DNA of 64,000 nucleotides. It comes from an uncultured Piscirickettsiaceae bacterium (GTDB lineage: Bacteria; Pseudomonadota; Gammaproteobacteria; Methylococcales; Cycloclasticaceae). Below are positions 38,717 to 48,725 of this stretch, one piece after another. Position numbers and translations under genes: made by a program. Position 1 is the first letter of the stretch; every line of letters begins with the position of its first letter. The notes under the pieces are model-generated. The model was given only the letters and a program-made list of their open reading frames with translations, did no database searches and was not told the DNA's origin. The DNA lies in contig CAJXSK010000009.1 of NCBI GenBank assembly GCA_913061075.1, positions 28,846 through 92,845 of the forward strand, in the 5' to 3' direction.

Positions 38717-39397
38717 ATGCGTTTATTAATTGTTGAAGACGACCTTACCTTACAAGAACAATTATCCACGGCACTATCAAAAAATGGTTTTGCTGTTGAT
38801 TGTGCAGCAACCGGAAAGGATGCGTTGTATTTTGGCGAAGAATATCCCATTGACATTGGCATTGTTGATATTGGCTTACCCGATATATCGGGAATTGATG
38901 TCATCAAGACGCTTCGTGCTAAAAATATAAAATTCCCCATACTGATTCTTACTGCTCGTACGCGTTGGGAAGAGAAAGTAGAAGGCTTGGAAGCTGGTGC
39001 TGATGACTACTTGGTTAAACCTTTTCATATTGAAGAGCTTTTGGCCCGAGTTAACGCGTTAGTCAGGCGTTCAGCAGGTTGGGCTGCTCCACAGCTTGTA
39101 TGTGGCCCTATTATATTAGATACCAGCTCACAACAAGTACTGGTAGATACTAAACCTATTGAATTAACAGCTTACGAATATAAAATGCTTGAATATATGA
39201 TGATTAATTCAGGCAAGGTTATTTCAAAAACCGAATTAACCGATCACGTTTATGAACAAGACTTTGATCGAGACAGTAATGTTATTGAAGTTTTCATCGG
39301 CCGTTTAAGAAAAAAACTTGACCCCAATGATACGCATAAACCAATAGAAAAACTAAGAGGGCGAGGGTATCGTTTCTCTATCCCAGCCGACAGTTAA
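38717..39397 (+). CDS. OmpR/PhoP-type response regulator
   Basis: A 226-residue transcription factor. The receiver domain has the acidic pair in VEDD, phospho-acceptor Asp51 in IVDIGLPD, Thr79 and Lys101 in DYLVKPF. The winged-helix DNA-binding domain ends with RDSNVIEVFIGRLRKKL and RGRGYRF. It is most like PhoP; the position near purB-mnmA-nudJ matches E. coli phoP, supporting that identity without proving Mg2+ sensing. Confidence 0.92.
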   Translation: MRLLIVEDDLTLQEQLSTALSKNGFAVDCAATGKDALYFGEEYPIDIGIVDIGLPDISGIDVIKTLRAKNIKFPILILTARTRWEEKVEGLEAGADDYLVKPFHIEELLARVNALVRRSAGWAAPQLVCGPIILDTSSQQVLVDTKPIELTAYEYKMLEYMMINSGKVISKTELTDHVYEQDFDRDSNVIEVFIGRLRKKLDPNDTHKPIEKLRGRGYRFSIPADS

Positions 39398-39414
39398 CAC
39401 GATTAAATAAATTG

Positions 39415-40782
39415 ATGAGAAGCAGCATTCAGTCAAGGCTGTTAATTTCCGCTAGCTTAATCCTATGTTTCTTTTTAAGCTTGGCTGGCTTTGTTATAGA
39501 CAAGGCATACAAGGAAGGCAGTGAAAGTGCGCTACGTGAAAGACTTCAAATCCACCTCTATTCAATTCTTGCCAGTACTGAACTCACCAAAAATTTAAAA
39601 ATAGTTATTTCGAGTAACCTAGCTGAACCACGTTTTTCGCAAGTAGAATCGGGCTTAATGGCTTTTACGTTTGGTCATTCGGGCGAACAAATATGGCGAA
39701 CAAAGTCATCAACAGGTTACAGCGTTAAACCTGTTGTAGATATACCGGCTGGTGAAAGGGTGTTCATCATTAGTACCGAAGCTAATAACACTAATTATTT
39801 ACAATTGCATTACAAAGCCATTCTGGAAAATAAATTCAATAAAACAGCTGTATTCGAATTTGTTATTGTTGAGTCAACCAAAGGAGTTGATATTCAAATA
39901 GCTAATTTTCGTTCAGTATTATGGAAATGGCTGGTCGGTATAACGTTGCTGTTAATTATCGCGCAGTTGTTCGTGCTGAAACGTAGCTTAAGACCGTTAC
40001 ATAAAATAGTCTCTGACTTAGAAGCGATGCAACAAGGTAGCAGGCAACAATTAGGTAGCCACTACAGTGTAGAACTCAAAGATATTGCTCACACGATTAA
40101 TAGTTTAATTGTAAATGAACGTACACATCTACATCGCTATAGAAACACATTATCTGATTTAGCGCACAGCCTCAAAACCCCATTGACTGTACTGACCGGG
40201 TTGTACGAAAAAGATCGTTTCAATTCGGGCGACATTAAAACGCTTGAGAAACAAACTTTAATGATGAGGCAGTTAGTCGATTATCAATTAAATCGTGCGG
40301 CGGCTAAAGGGCATCAAACACTGACAGAATCAATACCATTAAAAGCTGTTGTTGTTCAAATTACAGATTCATTGGATAAAGTGTATTTTGACAAATCGCT
40401 GAATGTCTCAAAGCAATTAGACGAAATAGATTTTTATGCCGAAAGGGGCGACCTCTATGAACTGTTTGGTAATTTGTTAGACAATGCCTATAAATGGGCC
40501 AAAAGCCAAGTTCATATTACGGTGCAAAAACCAATCGACCTGCAAGAAGAGGTAAGTGGTATTAGTATCGTCATTGAAGATGACGGCCCTGGAATTGAGG
40601 ATGATAAACTTGATGATGTTTTAAAACGTGGTATTCGTGCGGATGAAACAACGCATGGTCACGGTATTGGATTGGCGGTTGTTAAGGAACTCATTACACT
40701 GTATGGCGGCTCTATAGAATCCTTAACGGGTGAGCTGGGCGGGCAAAAATGGTCTATCTTTTTGCCGGGTAAAATAAAATAA
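39415..40782 (+). CDS. PhoQ-like sensor histidine kinase
   Basis: A 455-residue kinase with two membrane helices (about 8-27 and 166-186) around a periplasmic sensor of about 135 residues. A HAMP-like linker and a dimerisation helix with the phospho-His in SDLAHSLKTPLTVLTG follow; HSLKTPL is the form found in PhoQ. The catalytic domain has NLLDNAYKWA, EDDGPGIEDD and GHGIGLAVVK. ATG 39415 is chosen over the TTG before it. It pairs with the regulator upstream. Confidence 0.92.
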   Translation: MRSSIQSRLLISASLILCFFLSLAGFVIDKAYKEGSESALRERLQIHLYSILASTELTKNLKIVISSNLAEPRFSQVESGLMAFTFGHSGEQIWRTKSSTGYSVKPVVDIPAGERVFIISTEANNTNYLQLHYKAILENKFNKTAVFEFVIVESTKGVDIQIANFRSVLWKWLVGITLLLIIAQLFVLKRSLRPLHKIVSDLEAMQQGSRQQLGSHYSVELKDIAHTINSLIVNERTHLHRYRNTLSDLAHSLKTPLTVLTGLYEKDRFNSGDIKTLEKQTLMMRQLVDYQLNRAAAKGHQTLTESIPLKAVVVQITDSLDKVYFDKSLNVSKQLDEIDFYAERGDLYELFGNLLDNAYKWAKSQVHITVQKPIDLQEEVSGISIVIEDDGPGIEDDKLDDVLKRGIRADETTHGHGIGLAVVKELITLYGGSIESLTGELGGQKWSIFLPGKIK

Positions 40783-40805
40783 ATAATGAACGAAGTGGCG
40801 ATATG

Positions 40806-41627
40806 TCACTTATTGCTTTGGCTGTCTAAATTAATCACTTTTACCCAAATATTATTTCGGTTTGATGTTGTTTGGTAATGACGGCCTAATATGCCCGACT
40901 GTGATTGTTGCCTTGTCTCATCTACGCCTGATAAAGCTATCCATGTGTTTAACGGTCCGCGTACAACTGTAGATAATCGTTCAAACTTTGCACCTGTGCG
41001 GTTTTTTGATAACGGTGACTCTTTCCAAGGCGAAATTTCTAGGACAACAGACTCTCTAGATAAACGAGGCGTAACATAAAACCCTTTGGATGAATCGTGG
41101 TACTGCGTCCCTGTTGTTATCTGGCTATGCCCACCAAACTGCTGAATTTGAACAATGGCTGTTGGCTCACTCACTCCGCTTGCAATAAAAGCGGGGTAAC
41201 CATCCAATACGTTAATTTGTTCAGTACTTTTATCGCTGGATACATCGTTGTTACTATATACATTGGCACGACTTGATACCGATGAATTGGCTCGAGAGCC
41301 AGTACCAATGTGTCCAATAATATTTGCTTGGTAACCTTCGTTTTTTTCATTTAATTTACCATCGCGGTTAACCAATATGAGCAGCCTATGTGCTGCTTGA
41401 TCCAGCTTCTTAACTAACTGTTGAATATCATCAATTTTTGTTGGGTCAGCACTAATGATAATTTCATTATGTCCGGCTATGACGCTTTCTCCGTCACCTA
41501 AAAAAGGTTTAATTTTTTCAACAATATATTGGGGACTTTGGTGATTTAAAGGTATAAATTCCATCTGTGCAAAACTAAGCGCCGACGTTAGGAATGTGTA
41601 GAAAAAAACGAAATAACGTATTTTCAT
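40806..41627 (-). CDS. Secretin N-domain (NolW-like) periplasmic protein
   Basis: A 273-residue protein with a signal peptide (about 1-20) then a secretin N-type domain: FIPLNHQSPQYIVEKIKPFL and IIISADPTKIDDIQQLVKKL, the usual pattern of GspD/PilQ N1 repeats. The C-terminal half resembles a shortened secretin beta region with VTPRLSRESVVLEISP, but it is too short to form a full secretin ring. Function unknown. No type II secretion or pilus genes are nearby. Overlaps the upstream gene by 4 nt. Confidence 0.75.
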   Translation of the reverse strand: MKIRYFVFFYTFLTSALSFAQMEFIPLNHQSPQYIVEKIKPFLGDGESVIAGHNEIIISADPTKIDDIQQLVKKLDQAAHRLLILVNRDGKLNEKNEGYQANIIGHIGTGSRANSSVSSRANVYSNNDVSSDKSTEQINVLDGYPAFIASGVSEPTAIVQIQQFGGHSQITTGTQYHDSSKGFYVTPRLSRESVVLEISPWKESPLSKNRTGAKFERLSTVVRGPLNTWIALSGVDETRQQSQSGILGRHYQTTSNRNNIWVKVINLDSQSNK

Positions 41628-42148
41628 AATAATTGTGCCCTTAATTCAGGGTCAATAAAACTAACATCCCATGCGTCATTAAAATGTGTCAAGAATATTG
41701 CAGTACGGTGAGCATCTGAAAAATTACAAATGGACTCATAATGCTGTGAGCTAGGCAACTGGAAGTAAGCACTTCGATCTATACAAACGTAATCGTCATT
41801 TCTTTTTGGACTATCTGCTTTCATTTTTTTCAAAAAAATACTGCTGCTGTGTTTATGGGCTAAAGACAACAAACGGTGAGAAATTTGTGTTAACGATCGT
41901 GTTTCTTCCACAATAATGTGTATTTGGGTGCGATGGTTTTTTAAACAAAATTGCTCACACGCTTCAATAACCGCACTTGAATTAAAAAGGGCGGGGCAAA
42001 GTGAGTGGCTGTAGATCTTTATAGAAACATTAGCTTGTTTGAATAAATGAACCAGTGCTTGCTGTCCATCAGCATACGATTTCAATTTAAACGTATCATT
42101 TGTTTCTCTAAAAACAGCCGTTTGTATTTTTTCTGTTACATCATTCAT
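41624..42148 (-). CDS. Uncharacterised 174-residue protein, phospholipase-D-like fold suspected
   Basis: A soluble 174-residue protein without signal peptide. An early segment ALVHLFKQANVSIKIYSHSL and later IHIIVEETRSL and YVCIDRSAYFQLPSS resemble the half-domain pattern of phospholipase-D-like proteins of the DUF7931 type, but no HxK motif is visible, so activity is doubtful. The stop overlaps the secretin-N gene start (ATGA), so the two are translated together. Identity uncertain. Confidence 0.6.
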   Translation of the reverse strand: MNDVTEKIQTAVFRETNDTFKLKSYADGQQALVHLFKQANVSIKIYSHSLCPALFNSSAVIEACEQFCLKNHRTQIHIIVEETRSLTQISHRLLSLAHKHSSSIFLKKMKADSPKRNDDYVCIDRSAYFQLPSSQHYESICNFSDAHRTAIFLTHFNDAWDVSFIDPELRAQLL

Positions 42149-42198
42149 ATGACCAGTTAATCATTAGAATTAACCAATTTCAATGTGTAATAAAAGAA

Positions 42199-42227
42199 AA
42201 AACCGAATTGCATAACAATTCGGTTTT
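42199..42227 (-). terminator. Bidirectional terminator between purB and the secretin-N operon
   Basis: Perfect 12-bp stem AAAACCGAATTG/CAATTCGGTTTT with loop CATAA, bordered by A-rich and T-rich tracts. It lies in the gap between purB (leftward) and the 174-residue protein gene, so it most likely ends purB transcription. Confidence 0.8.
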
Positions 42228-42353
42228 AAGTAGCAAAGTACAAGACCCTTAAAAGGAGAGAGAGGGGAGTAAAAGGCCCTGCATTAATCTCTGCGTTGGG
42301 TAAATTATGGCAGGAGAACCTTAATTAAACCTGAACTACATCACACTTTGAGC

Positions 42354-43739
<1,386 letters not shown>

Positions 43740-43752
43740 TTATAAAGTTAAG

Positions 43753-44838
43753 TTAAGAAGTTGAATCTATTATACCGCCACCGAGGCAGTTTTCATTGTC
43801 ATAAAAAACAACAGATTGACCAGGTGTAACAGCGCGCTGTGCGTCGTCGAATATTACTTCGCAAGCGCCGTTATCTAATATTGTTACCTGGCACGCTTGA
43901 TCTTTTTGTCGGTAACGTGTTTTGGCAGTGCAATTGAATTGGCCTGTTGGCGCATCATCACTTACCCAGCTTAATTGTGATGCGTTAAGTGTACTGCTTT
44001 GCATTAGCGGGTGATCATGCCCTTGTGCAACAACCAAAATATTATTAATTAAATCTTTTTCAACCACGTACCATGGTTCTTCAGCAGCGGTTTTAACACC
44101 ACCAATGCCTAATCCTTGGCGTTGACCCAGTGTGTAATACATCAACCCTTGGTGTTCGCCTATGTTTTGACCTTCCGGAGTTTTCATTTCACCCGGTTGT
44201 GCTGGCAAGTAACGCTGCAAAAAGTCTTTAAACTTACGCTCACCAATAAAGCAAATACCGGTACTGTCTTTTTTACGGCTGGTAATAAACCCGGCTTTTT
44301 CAGCTAATGCACGAACAGCAGGTTTTTCCATTTCACCAATGGGGAAGAGGGAGCGGCTTAATTGTGTTTGCCCCAATGTGTATAGGAAATAGCTTTGATC
44401 TTTATTGCCATCAAGCCCACGAAGTAACTGAAACTCATTTCCCTGGTGGCTAATTTGTGTGTAATGCCCTGTGGCAATGTAATCCGCGCCTAGTGCGGTG
44501 GCGTAATCTAAAAAGGCTTTAAACTTAATTTCACGGTTACATAAAATATCTGGGTTAGGCGTACGCCCGGCAGCGTATTCTTGTAAAAAATCTTCGAACA
44601 CGTTATCCCAGTATTCAGCGGCAAAGTTCACGGTTTTAAGTTGAATACCTAATTTATCGCTCACTTGTTGAGCGTCGGCTAAATCTTCTTTAGCGGTGCA
44701 GTATTCACTGCCGTCGTCTTCATCCCAGTTTTTCATAAACAAACCAGTAACGTCGTGCCCTTGTTCTAGCAAACGTAAGGCAGCAACGGATGAATCAACA
44801 CCACCCGACATACCGACCATTACGTTATGATTTTTCAT
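43753..44838 (-). CDS. mnmA: tRNA-specific 2-thiouridylase MnmA
   Basis: Thiolates U34 of tRNA-Lys, -Glu and -Gln. The 361 residues begin with the PP-loop [15 protein letters not shown] (7-21). The catalytic cysteines are in [11 protein letters not shown] and [12 protein letters not shown], and the tRNA-binding region contains [10 protein letters not shown]. In E. coli the gene order is nudJ-mnmA-hflD-purB; here mnmA is separated from purB by only 25 bp. Confidence 0.97.
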   Translation of the reverse strand: MKNHNVMVGMSGGVDSSVAALRLLEQGHDVTGLFMKNWDEDDGSEYCTAKEDLADAQQVSDKLGIQLKTVNFAAEYWDNVFEDFLQEYAAGRTPNPDILCNREIKFKAFLDYATALGADYIATGHYTQISHQGNEFQLLRGLDGNKDQSYFLYTLGQTQLSRSLFPIGEMEKPAVRALAEKAGFITSRKKDSTGICFIGERKFKDFLQRYLPAQPGEMKTPEGQNIGEHQGLMYYTLGQRQGLGIGGVKTAAEEPWYVVEKDLINNILVVAQGHDHPLMQSSTLNASQLSWVSDDAPTGQFNCTAKTRYRQKDQACQVTILDNGACEVIFDDAQRAVTPGQSVVFYDNENCLGGGIIDSTS

Positions 44839-44862
44839 CTAAAAGAGAAGGTTATAATGTTA

Positions 44863-45309
44863 TTACGCGAAATGCTTTATTACATCCAAAGGATGTCGTT
44901 TACCTGCAAGGTAATCGTTAAGGCTTTCTATGATAATAGGGCCTCTTAGACGGTGTTCGTTAGCTATGATGTCATCGTATGTCATCCATAACGCACGAAT
45001 GATTCCATCGTCTAAGTCAGCAGATATAAACTTTTCGCAAACGCTTCCTGTGTAAGTCGTGCGGTAATAGGTTGTATCGTTTTCTTGATTGTGCCAAAGA
45101 TAAGAGCCAATTAAAGCGACTGGCGTGAACTTATAACCTGTTTCCTCAAGCGTTTCACGTACCACAGCGGTTTCTAAGGTTTCGTGCATCTCTAAATGCC
45201 CTGCAGGCTGGTTTAGCACAGGGCCAGTAGGTGACTCTTCTTCAACCATTAAAAATTTGCCGTCTAGTTCAACAATTGAAGCAACGGTTACATTGGGTTT
45301 CCAGATCAT
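44863..45309 (-). CDS. nudJ: NUDIX hydrolase, NudJ-like phosphatase
   Basis: A 148-residue NUDIX enzyme. The box G-x5-E-x7-R-E-x2-E-E-x-G is complete, starting GHLEMHE and ending EETGY (about 37-59). The gene precedes mnmA as nudJ (ymfB) does in E. coli, where the product hydrolyses thiamine-pyrophosphate precursor HMP-PP and nucleoside triphosphates. Substrate here is inferred from position. Confidence 0.88.
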   Translation of the reverse strand: MIWKPNVTVASIVELDGKFLMVEEESPTGPVLNQPAGHLEMHETLETAVVRETLEETGYKFTPVALIGSYLWHNQENDTTYYRTTYTGSVCEKFISADLDDGIIRALWMTYDDIIANEHRLRGPIIIESLNDYLAGKRHPLDVIKHFA

Positions 45310-45687
45310 ACAGGGTCATAAAATTATTCGAGGTGGGTATTTTAGCCGAATTAATTTAAATGCGCAGGACAGCGTATAAAATCTATTATATTTTAAGCAT
45401 TTGAGTATCAAAGTGTCCGTTTTAAGACGGCGTAATTATTTAACGGGGATTACAGTTAAACCAACTAATTTTGTCAGGTTCAGTAAATTTAGGGCCTAAT
45501 CAATCAAATATAAGAGAAATGAAGCGAATAGCAGGCCAGTTTGTATAATAAACTGACATGAAACCTGTTCCAATAGGTTAAAGGGGCGTAAGATGTGGTT
45601 GCGTTTAAAGATTCAAGAATCTGTTTTTGTAATGGTGATAGCTAAAACAGAATTAAATTTTTCACCATACAATATAGAGAGCATATT
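45310..45687 (+). promoter_or_regulatory. Upstream region and probable long leader of the cold-shock gene
   Basis: 378 bp between nudJ and csp with no supported reading frame. CspA-type genes usually have long structured leaders that act as thermosensors. A short hairpin, AACCT/AGGTT, lies at about 45562-45581. The transcription start was not located. Confidence 0.4.
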
Positions 45688-45894
45688 ATGAGTAAAGGTA
45701 CAGTTAAGTGGTTTAATGCAGGCAAAGGTTTCGGTTTTATTACTCCTGAAGACGGTGGTAAAGATCTTTTCGTTCACCATTCAGAAATTCAAGCTGGTGG
45801 CGAATACGCTACATTGAATGACGGTCAAGAAGTAGAGTACGAAGTAGGCCAAGGTCAAAAAGGCCCATGTGCAAATAAAGTTCAAGCTTTATAA
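45688..45894 (+). CDS. Cold-shock protein, CspA family
   Basis: A 68-residue single cold-shock domain with RNP-1 [11 protein letters not shown] (14-24) and RNP-2 DLFVHHSEI (26-34 approximately). Acts as an RNA chaperone and nucleic-acid-binding protein. In Pseudomonas a csp gene (cspD) also lies next to clpS, and here clpS follows after aceB-aceA, so this may be the positional CspD counterpart. A terminator follows. Confidence 0.95.
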   Translation: MSKGTVKWFNAGKGFGFITPEDGGKDLFVHHSEIQAGGEYATLNDGQEVEYEVGQGQKGPCANKVQAL

Positions 45895-45915
45895 GCACAA
45901 GCATTAGTTAAAAAT

Positions 45916-45957
45916 TGAGTTAAGGTCTTGAAAAATAGGCCTTAGCTCATTTTTTTT
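45916..45957 (+). terminator. Intrinsic terminator after csp
   Basis: A 12-bp stem, TGAGTTAAGGTC paired with GGCCTTAGCTCA through two G-U pairs, with a 10-nt A-rich loop and an eight-T tail. Confidence 0.88.
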
Positions 45958-46065
45958 CTAAAATATATACGCTTCATCCTACCGTCACGTCGCATTGACG
46001 CGGAAGCTCTTTCATTTAAGTTAGCTTTGAAGCAATACTCCATATTTCTTTAATAGATTTATAGT

Positions 46066-46977
46066 CTAACTATCCCCAAAAAATCGCGGGTCAATTAGTT
46101 CAATAAAGTTCTTAGCCGGAAGTGACAAATCACCTTTCCTTTTCATCGTAACACCATAATAATTATCAGGAAAATACTTTGATAATGGCTTAGATATAAG
46201 CTTTTCATCACCGGTCAATGACACACTGGTAACAATTGATATCCCCAAACCCAGTTCCACGTATTTTTTAATAATTTCCCAGCTCCACGCTTCTAACGAT
46301 GTTTTGTAACGTAGTTTATGCTTTTGAAGAACATCATCGACTATTCGCCAAGTATTCAGATGTTGCGGCGGTAAGATAAGATCGTATTTAACAATATCTT
46401 TTAAGGTTATGTCATCTAACGAGGCTAGCGGGTGTCCGAATGGCATAATGAGAACCGGGACAAATCGGTACACTTGTTTATAAAGTATATCCGCGGGCAC
46501 TTCGAGCATGGGGCCCACGGCAAAATCAACTTCACCATTTCTTATTGCATCCACACCTAATTTCCCCGAGACGTTATGTAAACGTATATGGATATTCGGG
46601 TACCGTTGTTTAAATGTTTCAATAATAGTAGGAAGTAGGTGCAAAATACTGGCTTCACCCGCGGCTATGTTAATTTCTCCGGTTTCTTCTGGTTCATTCA
46701 TCGCAGTAAAACGCGTGGGTAAGCTATCCAATTGCTCAACTAACGGTTGCGCCAGTTCAAGTAATTTTTTACCGGCATCCGTTAAGGTGATTTTGGGCCC
46801 GTTTCTTATAAATAATTTCGCTTTTAGTTCTTTTTCTAAGCTTTGAATTTGTAATGAAACAGAGGGTTGGCTTAGTTGTAATAAATCGGCTGCTTTGGAA
46901 AACCCGCCCACTTTGGCTGCCATACAAAAAGATCTAAGTTGCTTGTGTCTATTGGCTTTTACGATACGTTCACTCAT
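46066..46977 (-). CDS. LysR-type transcriptional regulator
   Basis: A 303-residue LysR protein. The N-terminal helix-turn-helix covers about residues 13-70 with GGFSKAADLLQLSQPSVSLQ, followed by the effector domain. It is similar in form to the CysB/CbbR group. It is divergent from aceB across a 121-bp gap that contains a 10-bp inverted repeat, so it is a good candidate regulator of the glyoxylate genes. Effector unknown. Confidence 0.92.
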   Translation of the reverse strand: MSERIVKANRHKQLRSFCMAAKVGGFSKAADLLQLSQPSVSLQIQSLEKELKAKLFIRNGPKITLTDAGKKLLELAQPLVEQLDSLPTRFTAMNEPEETGEINIAAGEASILHLLPTIIETFKQRYPNIHIRLHNVSGKLGVDAIRNGEVDFAVGPMLEVPADILYKQVYRFVPVLIMPFGHPLASLDDITLKDIVKYDLILPPQHLNTWRIVDDVLQKHKLRYKTSLEAWSWEIIKKYVELGLGISIVTSVSLTGDEKLISKPLSKYFPDNYYGVTMKRKGDLSLPAKNFIELIDPRFFGDS

Positions 46978-46991
46978 ACGGACATTCTATC

Positions 46992-47056
46992 ATTGATTTT
47001 CTTAATAATAGAGATAGCTTTATTGGGATTGTAGAGGGATAGAAAATCAATATAAT
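46992..47056 (+). promoter_or_regulatory. Candidate aceB promoter with inverted-repeat operator
   Basis: ATTGATTTTC (46992-47001) and its exact reverse complement GAAAATCAAT (47042-47051) lie 40 bp apart. The second arm sits in the spacer of a probable promoter: TTGTAG (47029-47034), a 16-bp gap and consensus TATAAT (47051-47056). LysR proteins commonly bind such paired sites in divergent gaps. Confidence 0.55.
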
Positions 47057-47098
47057 GCACCGCACAACCCAAAATAAGACTGTTTGTAGGAGTTCAGC

Positions 47099-48682
47099 AT
47101 GAAAGAATTAACATTTAAAGGTGAAATGACACCCGAATACGCCAGCATCTATACTGATGAGGCAAATAATTTTGTAGCAACACTGGCTGAAGAGTTTGCT
47201 CCACGTGTACGCGCTTTATTAGACGCACGAAAAGAAAAACAAGTTGAGATTGACGCAGGTGCATTACCTGACTTTTTACCTGAAACAAAAGCCATCCGTG
47301 AAGGCGATTGGTCAATTCTAGGCGTGCCAGACGACTTACAAGACCGCCGCGTAGAAATTACCGGCCCTGTTGACCGTAAGATGATCATCAACGCGCTTAA
47401 TGCCAATGTTAAGGTCTTTATGGCTGACTTTGAAGACTCATTGTCTCCAACGTGGGAGAAGGTGGCTCAAGGTCAAATAAACATGCGTGATGCGGTAAAT
47501 GGCACGATTAGTTTAGATGACCCTAAATCAGGGAAACATTACGAGTTAAACGATAACCCAGCCGTATTGATTTGTCGCGCTCGTGGTTTACATTTACCTG
47601 AAAAACACATCCATTTATATGACCAAGAAATCCCAGGTGGTCTAATTGATTTTGGATATTACTTTTTCCATAACTACAAAGCATTAACCGCAAAAGGGTC
47701 TGCGCCATATTTCTACATTCCTAAATTGCAATCACATCAAGAAGCACGTTGGTGGGCTGATGTAATGGACAAAGCGGAAGAATTGGTTGGCCTACAGCGC
47801 GGCACAGTTAAAGCAACCGTTCTTATTGAAACGTTGCCTGCTGTATTTGAAATGGATGAAATTCTGCATGAGTTCCGCGATCACATTGTGGCGCTTAACT
47901 GTGGCCGCTGGGATTACATTTTTAGCTACATTAAAACGCTTAAAAACTTCCCGGACCGTGTGCTTCCTGATCGCCAAGCAGTGACAATGAATAAGCCTTT
48001 CTTAAGTGCTTATTCTCGTTTACTCATTAAAACGTGTCACAAACGTGGCGCATTGGCCATGGGTGGTATGGCAGCGTTTATTCCTGCTAAAGATCCTGAC
48101 GCTAACGCGGCGGTATTAGAACGAGTAGTAGGCGATAAAACATTAGAAGCTCAAAATGGCCATGATGGTACGTGGGTGGCTCACCCAGGTTTGGCTGACA
48201 CTGCCATGTCTGTATTTGATGAATATATTGGCGAAGGTAACGCTAACCAAATGCATGTGTCACGTGCCGATGATCTTGAAGTGACGGCTGCCGAACTACT
48301 AGAACCTTGTGAAGGCGATAGAACAGAAGAGGGCATGCGCGCCAACTTACGAATTGCTGTTCAATATATTGAAGCATGGATCCAAGGTAACGGTTGCGTA
48401 CCTATTTACGGCTTGATGGAAGATGCGGCAACGGCAGAAATTTCACGTTCATCAATCTGGCAATGGATTCACCACGGTAAAGACTTGAGCAACGGCAAAA
48501 AAGTGACCGTTGAACTGTTCCGTGAGCTAATGGCTGAAGAAATGGAAACCATTAAAGGCGAAGTAGGCGAAGAGCGCTTTAATGCGGGCCGTTTTGACGA
48601 GGCTGCAAAAATCATGGATCGTTTCACAACATCTGAAGAACTGGTAGATTTCTTAACTGTCCCCGCTTACGACTATCTATAA
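47099..48682 (+). CDS. aceB: Malate synthase A
   Basis: Condenses glyoxylate with acetyl-CoA to malate, the second step of the glyoxylate shunt. The 527 residues match the AceB (A isoform) length. It shows VFMADFEDSLSPTW (about 104-117), the family signature KLQSHQEARWW, an IPAKDPDANAAVLERV segment and a C-terminal DAATAEISRSSIWQW stretch. The GTAGGAG Shine-Dalgarno is 8 nt from the ATG. Followed by aceA. Confidence 0.97.
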   Translation: MKELTFKGEMTPEYASIYTDEANNFVATLAEEFAPRVRALLDARKEKQVEIDAGALPDFLPETKAIREGDWSILGVPDDLQDRRVEITGPVDRKMIINALNANVKVFMADFEDSLSPTWEKVAQGQINMRDAVNGTISLDDPKSGKHYELNDNPAVLICRARGLHLPEKHIHLYDQEIPGGLIDFGYYFFHNYKALTAKGSAPYFYIPKLQSHQEARWWADVMDKAEELVGLQRGTVKATVLIETLPAVFEMDEILHEFRDHIVALNCGRWDYIFSYIKTLKNFPDRVLPDRQAVTMNKPFLSAYSRLLIKTCHKRGALAMGGMAAFIPAKDPDANAAVLERVVGDKTLEAQNGHDGTWVAHPGLADTAMSVFDEYIGEGNANQMHVSRADDLEVTAAELLEPCEGDRTEEGMRANLRIAVQYIEAWIQGNGCVPIYGLMEDAATAEISRSSIWQWIHHGKDLSNGKKVTVELFRELMAEEMETIKGEVGEERFNAGRFDEAAKIMDRFTTSEELVDFLTVPAYDYL

Positions 48683-48725
48683 AATTTTATTTAACTTAAC
48701 GAAAACTAACCGAAAGGAGATTTAA

